From Priapulus caudatus (lineage: Eukaryota; Priapulida; Priapulimorpha; Priapulimorphida; Priapulidae): DNA of 64,000 nucleotides. The notes under the pieces were generated by a model. That model searched no databases. It was not told the DNA's origin and was given only the letters and a program-made list of their open reading frames with translations. The stretch lies in the NCBI RefSeq assembly GCF_000485595.1, contig NW_014577073.1, forward strand, positions 544,816 through 608,815. Reading direction: 5' to 3'. Made by a program: the position numbers and the translations under genes. Positions 54,201 to 63,200 of the stretch are shown here, one piece after another (position 1 is the first letter of the stretch; each line of letters starts with the position of its first letter).

Positions 54201-57200
54201 AGTATTAACATTTTTACGTGCGTAATGTCTATGGAACAGCTTGAACCTAACATAGGCCCACTACGTTGGTATTGTGTTAGGAGATGGTGGTGAATACAAT
54301 GCAACGGGTCGTCTGGTAATGCAACAGAGCTGTGCGATGTTGTCGGCTACTCACCAGCTGATGGCGACATCTCTCAAACTTGCTCACTAGATGCCAGTGA
54401 AGAACTCAGTCATGTGCCTTCTGCTTCCTCCTGTGTTTCCAAGTGCTGATTGTCGCATCGTGGTACACCTTACAGAAGTTCTTCGGTTGTACACCTTTCG
54501 TTCACTGTCCTGAAAGTTCCACGCCAGAGATTAGTTTCTTTTTTGAAACAGCATAGCACATTTTAGGCATTGGATATGATATTCCTTTTACTGCTGTTGT
54601 TTTGGTTTTGTTTGTTGTGTTGTTGTTTTTTTAGTTTTTTTTTCAACCGATATATGAATACATTATAATTTCATTGATCACAGTGGGCTTAATAATAGTG
54701 TGGTGAAAACACCATTCGATATGCTGGCAGAACCATAATGATATTAGACTTCATGACAATATCCTGATTTCTAAACCTACAATCAAGCAGGGTTATGGTT
54801 TATATCCTAAAGTAAAAAAAATATGATGGTTCACGTCTTATATATAACGATGAAAACAAATTATAAATGCATATTTTTAATACAACTTATTATATAACAC
54901 ATACATGTTACATGCTCGCAGAGGTATGCACTCTCCGTGAGTGCCCTCTGTCTAGTTATACGTGTTATACATGACAAAAAATTTCCACATACCAGTAAAT
55001 AAGCGAACATTCTCTGCAACTCTCGCAGTGTTTCCTCATGTTTTCCTTCCTTAGAAACCTATTCAAAACATCATGCTTATCAGTACTTTTATATAGTACG
55101 AATGTGCAAAACGTACACACCAGTTTCCGAACATCGTCTTTTAAAGAACACCGATTAAGTTATCTAACTGCGTTCAGGCGATCCCAAACCAAGAGTAACG
55201 AAATGATAAATCACTTATGCCAGTACACACTCAACATGTGAAAAAAAAAACGGAAAAAAAACAATAACTTGACTCTTGACGTGTTCTCAAACATGATCTG
55301 TCTGCTGCGAGTACGTACGTCGATGTAAACAAACCGCTCGAGTGAATGAGCGCGAGCGAGCGCGCAGCATCCTTACCCTCGCTGCTAACACGGAAGCCCT
55401 CGCCTCCGGCATCATGAACAGCTGCTGTATCGACGACGCCATGTAGCAGGTGGCGCCCAGGTTCTGCAGGCCGACGTAGCCACACTGCGATCGCTCGCCG
55501 TCGCGCGGCCACATGTCCCACGGGTACGGCGCATGCGCGGCTGACGTGCGAGAGAGCGAGAGAGAGAGAGTGAGATGAGCGAATGTCTCATTTCAGTATA
55601 AAATGTGTTTCGCCTACGGCCGTCAAAGTGCGTATGCTTAGATGAAGGATGTCCAACTAGTACGGTATGTTTACACGGTTTCTCGAGCTGACCTTGACTA
55701 AATATCAACATCAAATATGCTTTTTACACATTAATTATGTAATCTTACAAATTAATTAACAAAAATTCTTAAATTTACAAGTTGGTTTAAGAACCTGCAT
55801 ACTGCATAAATGGTAACCATATTTGATTTGGAAACACATGCTCAGCAAATTTTTTTTCAGTAAAATAATTAAATAAATAAATAAATGATAAGTTACCTTG
55901 GGTGTGCTGCACAAGCACCTTACTGTGCAAGAACTCATAGTTGGACACTGAACCTTTAACTAACTCCACGAGAAGATCGAACGCACACGAACGTGACGTC
56001 TGGGTTTTGCACTTTGGTAGATGGCGCTGTTTCAGCGTAGGTAGCGCAAAGAGACACTCGAAGACCACTGCGATGAATTCCTGTTTAGAGCCAGACACGT
56101 TACAGTAAAGATATGATAAGGCGTTGATGTGTATGTATATATGTTGCATCAGGACATGTAGGCGTTGTTTCGAAAAAATTAACAGGTGCATTAACTATTT
56201 ATAGTTGTTGTGCCACAGGCTCCAGATTTACATACTTCTACACACGTACGAGTGGAAATATGTGCCTAGTTAGATCATAGAACCTCTGCAACTATGTATG
56301 TTATGATGTGATGACAGTTCACTATGATGTAACAGTAGAACCGCCGCTTCATCACAATAGCCACATCATCACAGCGGCGGCACAATAGTTGCTCTGATTT
56401 CACAACGATTACCACGACGTGACAATGAATGCCACGGTGTAACAATGCTTGCCACGACGTGACAACGCTTGCCAGGATGTGACAATGCTTGCCAGGACGT
56501 GAACGTTTGCCACGACGTAACAACGCTTGCCAGGATGTGACAATGCTTGCCAGGACGTGACAACGCTTGCCAGGATGTGACAATGCTTGCCAGGACGTGA
56601 ACGTTTGCCACGACGTAACAACGCCTGCCAGGATGTGACAATGCTTGCCACGACGTGACAACGCTTGCCACGACATAAAAACATGCCACGTCGGCTGTGC
56701 TTGCCTTGATCTCGGGCGAGAACTTGTAGGGCGGGTTGTGCTTCATTGCGGCCGTGCAGAGCTGCAAGAGTCCGATGAGGCCGTCGTCCTCACCGCTGCG
56801 CCGCTCCAGCTGCTCACGCGCTTCCACGCACGCTGCCAGCTGCTGCACCATGCTGTCCAGCTCTAGCACCGCGCTCTGCAGACAGCACAGACACGGTAGN
56901 NNNNNNNNNGCTGTAGATGTAAACATAAATCACGTTATACACACAGCTAAGCCTGGTAGACTGTAAATAATAACAGCGTTATACATACACAGCTAGCCAC
57001 GGCTTAGATGCTAAACAATAAACATGTTTAACACACAGCTAAGACATCGCGTAGATTGTAAACAATAACATGTTATACACACAGCTAAGCCATAGGTAGA
57101 CATGTAAATAATAACACGTTATACACACAAGCTAAGCCACGGTAGATTGTAAACAAATACACGTTATACACACAGGCCTAATGCATGGTAGATGCTAAAT

Positions 57201-60200
57201 AATAACACGTATATACACACTAGCTAAGCCACGGTTAGATGTACACAACTCACACGTTACACACAGCTAAGTACGGATAGAGTAAATAATAACACGTTTA
57301 CACACAGCTAAGGCCACGGTAGATGTAAACAATAACACGTTATACCCACAAGCTAAGCATACGGTAGATGTAAATAATAACGGTTATTACAACAGCTTAA
57401 GACACCGTAGATGTAAACATAACATGTTATAACACACAGCTAAGCCAATGGTAGATTTGTAAACATAACACGTTATACACACACTAGCCATGCGTAGATG
57501 ATAGAATAATAACACGATTATACACACAGCTAAGCCATGTTAGATGTAATAATAACACGTCTATACCACAACAGCTAAGCCATGGTAATGTAAATAATAA
57601 CACGTTATACCACACAGCTAAGCCACGGTACGATGTAAACAATAACACGTTTTATACACACAGCTAAGCCACGGTAGATGTAAACAATAACACGTTATAC
57701 ACACAGCTAAGCCACGGTAGATGTAAACAATAACACGTTATACACACAGCTAAGCCACGGTAGATGTAAACAACAATAACAACGACACAAAAGCCGCCAG
57801 CTGCTGCACCTCGATCATACACAGCATACTCTACACACAGCAATGCTGATAAACTGCTAACAAAAAAACAAAGTAAAATGGCTTTTTCTTTCATACCTCG
57901 TCAGACGTGGCATCTTTCAGTCGCATGACCAGTAACCTATCCAGGTTTTCTACCAGACGACAGACGAGCCAGAAGTAGTCCTTGCATCCCGGTCCATATG
58001 GCTCCTGGTCCTTACAGTCTAGCTCCTGCTCAAATCCCTACAAATGCACCGATGTTACCACCAACAGCCGGGAAACTACGGGCCCGTTGTCAGAAACATC
58101 AAAAATTGCTATGGTGACACTTAACTGACTCTTACTGACGTGTTAAAACCTCACTGTTTGCAATTTTATCAGGAAATTCGTATCAATGAAGTGGTATGCT
58201 CAGCACTCGAATTGCTCTACTGAATATAAGATTAAGTATATTTATAGGCTGTATTATAATGATTATTCCTGTAAACTCAGTTACACTTACACTCTGTGGA
58301 GGCTTGATCGTGATAGCGACAGGTAGATAGGTGAGTAGGCTAGACAGAAGGGGCACCACAAACGACTGACCACTAACGCCATCTACTGTCGCACCTAGGC
58401 ACAACCGATACAGTCCTGCGCAGGCCTCCCTTCGCACCGTGGGCTGCAAGACATGATCTCTCACATGACACAACACACACAGGTGCCAGCAAAACACTTG
58501 CTATATTTAATTAACCTAATTGAACCATTAAAATGTACTCAATCAATTATATACGTTTGAGGAATATAATTAGCATTGTAGTAACATACTTGGTTTTACC
58601 CATTTCCAGAAAAAAAACTAAATGCAAGATAGTAATACCAATTCTAAGAATATTTACACTACAATCTATAGATATACTAAATTTTGTTTGTTCGGTTTTC
58701 TTCTCAGCTCTACTCTCGGCTCAGAAGTGAAAGTTCTTGGTTGCGATGCGGGGGTATACTAACATCTGGTGCATCTAGGACAAGCTTCTTCAACCAATGA
58801 CTAGATCCGGCGAAGGTTTCACAGAGTTTTGGCATCAGGTCCTCGCTGGAGTGCGCCCACGACACGAGCAGTGTCATCGCGTAGTGAACGACTGAAACAT
58901 GCGCATCATCATAAGCCACACTGCTGCCATGGCGAAATGCGTTCTCATCCTCCTATCCTTATAAATCGTGCAATTATGCTGCCAGAGTACGACAGAGTAT
59001 CGCAGGGATGCAAATTCCGTTGCCCTGGGTTCAGTAAGTCATGAGTTCCAGAAGAAAAACATTACACGAGAACACAAATTAACGGCAAATAACTGGCACC
59101 AAGATACGGTATCCGGCGTGCACCAAGAATATACGAGTGTGGATTTAACGTGTCACAGAACCACCGTTCGATGCCTGGACGCTCTTAGCTCACACATCAT
59201 CGAGTGATCACCTTGTGCCTTGCCCCAGATGCCGAGCTGGTACTGGTTGGGGTCGCTCGGCACTGCCGCATCATTCAGTACAGACAGGAGCACCTTCAGC
59301 ACTGGCTCCACCTGAATCATGTCCAGCACAGCCTAGAACAGAAGACATAGCTTCACGCTCTCACGAGCTGCTGCTAAGCATCGAGTCATCTACCGCCATT
59401 CGATTTTATCATTCGATATACTACATACAAGACTATGTAATAGTGAACGAGAAAACTAATTGCACTCAACGACGACACTCGTGGATTCACGTGCTTTCAC
59501 GTGGAGCCAAAAGTAAACCCACCACGGAAGTAGCCAGAATGAAGACCTCTGGGGCCGCTGTCAGAAACATCATGAAGCTAATGTTAAATTAATTAATTTG
59601 ATGACTGTTTCTGACAATGGTCCCCAGCTCTTCTCCGAAGTTGGACAACAATAAATGATGCACATTAGATGCCGCCACAATCACGCGTCGTGTCGTCGCG
59701 GGGGAGGGGGGCGGGGTGTCGTCGCTCTGCGCGGCGGGTGGGTTGTCACGGGATCTGGGGCGGCGGGGTGGAGGGTGGTGTGTTGGGGGGTGGGGTAAAA
59801 GGTTTCGGCACGCTGTTCAGCCGGGGTATGATCGAGCTTGTCCTGGCTGCCCTTGCGTCCGCGGCGCAGGCACTTGCGCGGCGTATCCTGTGAGTGCGGC
59901 GTCTCGTACTGCTCAAACAACTCGCCGCCGCATGCCTCAATGTCCTCTGGCACGACGCCAAACTCACAGATCGTCTTCAGCATGTACGCAAGGCAGTCCT
60001 CCTCCCACTGCAGTGCCACACAGACAGCGATTATACATGTACGCCAAGGACAGGTCCTCTCCTACTGCAGTGCACACAGACAGATATACAAGTACGCAAG
60101 GCAGTCCTCCTCCCACTGCAGTGCACACAGACAGATATACAAGTACGCAAGGCAATGCTCCTCCCACTGCAGTGCACACAGACAGATATACATGTACGCA

Positions 60201-63200
60201 AGGCAGTCCTCCTCCTACTGCAGTGCACACAGACAGATATACATGTACGCGAGGCAGATGTACATGTACATGTTAGCACTGATGACTGACACTATGCAGA
60301 TCCGATAGAGATATAAACGATAGCTTACCTCCGACAGTCAACACACGCATACATCTTATAGTAGACACACTTCATATAATACTAATTATAAGCAGCATCC
60401 TACTCCAAATCACAATGCACATGTGTATGTGTTATAGTACACTGTATACAACACTAGATATGCAAATTTAAAACCTAGATCCAATCATAATGTACACTTC
60501 TAGTGCATATAGGTGTGTACTAGTAGTGCATATGAGTGTGTAGTAGTGGTGTGTATGAGTGTGTACTAGTGGTGTGTATGAGTGTGTACTACTTAGTGAC
60601 TAGTGTGCGTATGTATTAATGAATGCATACCTCGTTCCAGACTTCGTCGCGAGCTTGCAGCACGCCGGACATGAAGACAGCGAATATGTGCTTCAGACCT
60701 CCGCCTTCTAAAAACTATAGCAAGGCAACATCAGTACTACACATGTCGACAGTCTTGCATATTTCAACTGACGTGCTACACGAATATCTACATTATTACG
60801 ACAGTCTGTTCAACAATTATAACAGCAGTGACTGCTCCTGCATATAACAACTAGACAATTCGCGTAAGGTACCAAGCAGCCACGACTGAAATCGGCAGTG
60901 TTCAGCAATTTTCCATGCATAACTAGTTGAGCATTTCCTCTGCTAACGTACCACTTTGTGCCACTTGCTGCCGGTGCTCTCTGCTGGCAAAATGCTGGAG
61001 TCACCATCACCAGTATGATGATGCTAGAAGGCAGGCAAAACAAAATTATCATTAATTAACGTCCAAGCAAATCTATCGGTTAAGTTATTTATCTACTTGA
61101 AAAAAAATTATATACTTAATATTAATCTACTTAAACGTTTCAAATTGCTTGGCAATGATTTTAGTTGTTTTTAACTTTCATTAAAAATTGCCGGTTGTGA
61201 TTTTTGCGAAATACGAGTCCTTGCATTAACTACAATTACAAGACTTTAATAATATGATATAATATATATAATATATGTATAATATAATAATCATAGACAC
61301 GGTCATCTAATGAATTTGTTACCTGATCCTTCTTCTTCGCAAAATCAGGCTGTCCCAGGCCCTCGACAATCTGCAGTGAGTAGATCAGTCGGTGTGGCGA
61401 GTCGGGGTTCAATAGCCTGTTCCAGTCCACGATGGTCGCCTGCCCCTGCTGCAACTCCTGGAAGCCCCGCAGCATGTGCGGCGACGTGGGCAGGATCATC
61501 AGCAGCTCCCAGACTTTTCGTGAGAGCACTTGACCGCGGTTTCCATCCTGGGCAGTGAGGGATGTCACGCAATACACATTACATGTATATATATCTATAT
61601 ATATATATAGAAAATATTGAAATGACAACAACTGGAGACATAATTATGTCTCCAGTTGTTAACATTTCAATATTTTCTGTTCTGCATAATTTAACTTGCA
61701 CTTGGAAAACTGAACTATATGAATATACATATATGTTATCAAACATGGCAGGTCAACTATCATCGCATCTATCAACTGCAACCTGAGCTATATAATAACC
61801 TTCATTTCAGCAATAATTTCCAACAGATTCCATTGTGAAAATGGCGCACAGAAGACTGTCAAAGGGTGATATATAAATAGTAATATAGTTTTATAGATTA
61901 TACCCTATACGTACTCCTATTATATATGTCGCTATAAAACTAACTGGTCACATTACAGAGTTTTCGGCCTCTAAGAACTGGCTGGCGATTGCCGAGAGCC
62001 AATCGTATTCGCGATGGAAACGCCGATACAGGAGATCCCGCGCGAATCGAGAAATCGCCACGGCGACGGAGGAGACACTCACGCCCTGGTTGCTGAGCAG
62101 CTTCATGAGACTGACTAGCTGGTCGAAGTGGTCCTCCTGCAGCAGCAGCAGCATCGGGAGACGGTCACGAGACGGCAGACTCAGCTGTGAGCCGGGACTC
62201 AGGCCCTCGCGCTTACGCTGCGGCCGCGTCGCCCCGACCGACACGAAGATCAGCTGTAACGAACAGACAGACAGACAAACGATCACTCACGCTTCTACGA
62301 TTAGCGTCCTGATGAAATCAGCATCTAATGCATATATCCATGCAGGCTGTACATTCCTTTAATAAAGGATATAAATTATTACAAAAGATCAAAAGATTAC
62401 ATAAATTTAATGTATCCCTCTAAACGTCATGTTATAGACATCTAGTAGATTGTTTCAGAAACACGCACGCACACATGCACGCACGCACACATATATATTA
62501 TTCACTTCACAATCGATATAATAAGCAGGGAAACAAGCTGCATGTACCTCGAGAACGTGAATAGCAGAACGAAATAATACAAACGTGTGCAACCTATCAC
62601 ATCAAACTAAAATCGGACATTACACAATAAACTTGCGCCCACCTGATACTGGCGACCCACCCCCGGCTCTCTAAATGAAAGCCTTGCCCCGGTGACCCTC
62701 CAACTTGTCGCTGTGCTCTAAAATTTCGATACTAAACCGAACGCAACACTGCCCTCTCCCTGCCCCCCCCCCCAAATATAAAACTGCGATGTCCGCTTGG
62801 CACGCCACCTGGTTGTCCTTGAACTGCATCTCGTGGAGGCTCTTCTCGTCGAGGTCAGGGGTCAACTCCTGACCCTGCGTGATCATGCGCACGGGTCCGT
62901 CGGCTAACATAGCACCGAGGATTGGCGTCAGCAGCATCGTCGTCGTTGTCGCCGTCGCCGCCGCCACAGCGCTGGTGCCGGCCGCGATGCTGCCGCGTGA
63001 CGTGGCGGCACCTGTCGGCGAGTACGGGCCTTTACACTGCTGCTGCTGCTGCTGCTGTTGCTGCTGCTTCTTCTGAAACTAGAATCCACACGAAGATGTG
63101 GTGAGGGCGTGCAATAATTGTAAAGCGAGATATTAAAATGTTATTTACCTGTAACCTGTTATTACCTCCGCCAGGGGCTTGGCGGAGGTTATGTTTTCAC

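Larger units (their letters stand above)
43853..54870 (-). other. Error-rich second copy of about 33.3-43.64 kb (USP34 e16-e32)
   Basis: Collinear with the upstream block. Exon copies: e32 44629-44817, e31 46241-46410, e30 46764-46841, e29 47160-47240, e28 47690-47767, e27 48295-48369, e26 48904-49031, e25 49252-49317, e24 49609-49731, e23 50163-50215, e22 50642-50726, e21 51347-51470, e20 52121-52304, e19 53119-53218, e18 53531-53608, e17 53901-53958, e16 54355-54509. Nearly all carry indels, except an island around e21 that is identical to the first copy. Unpolished long-read fill is the likely source. Confidence 0.88.
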
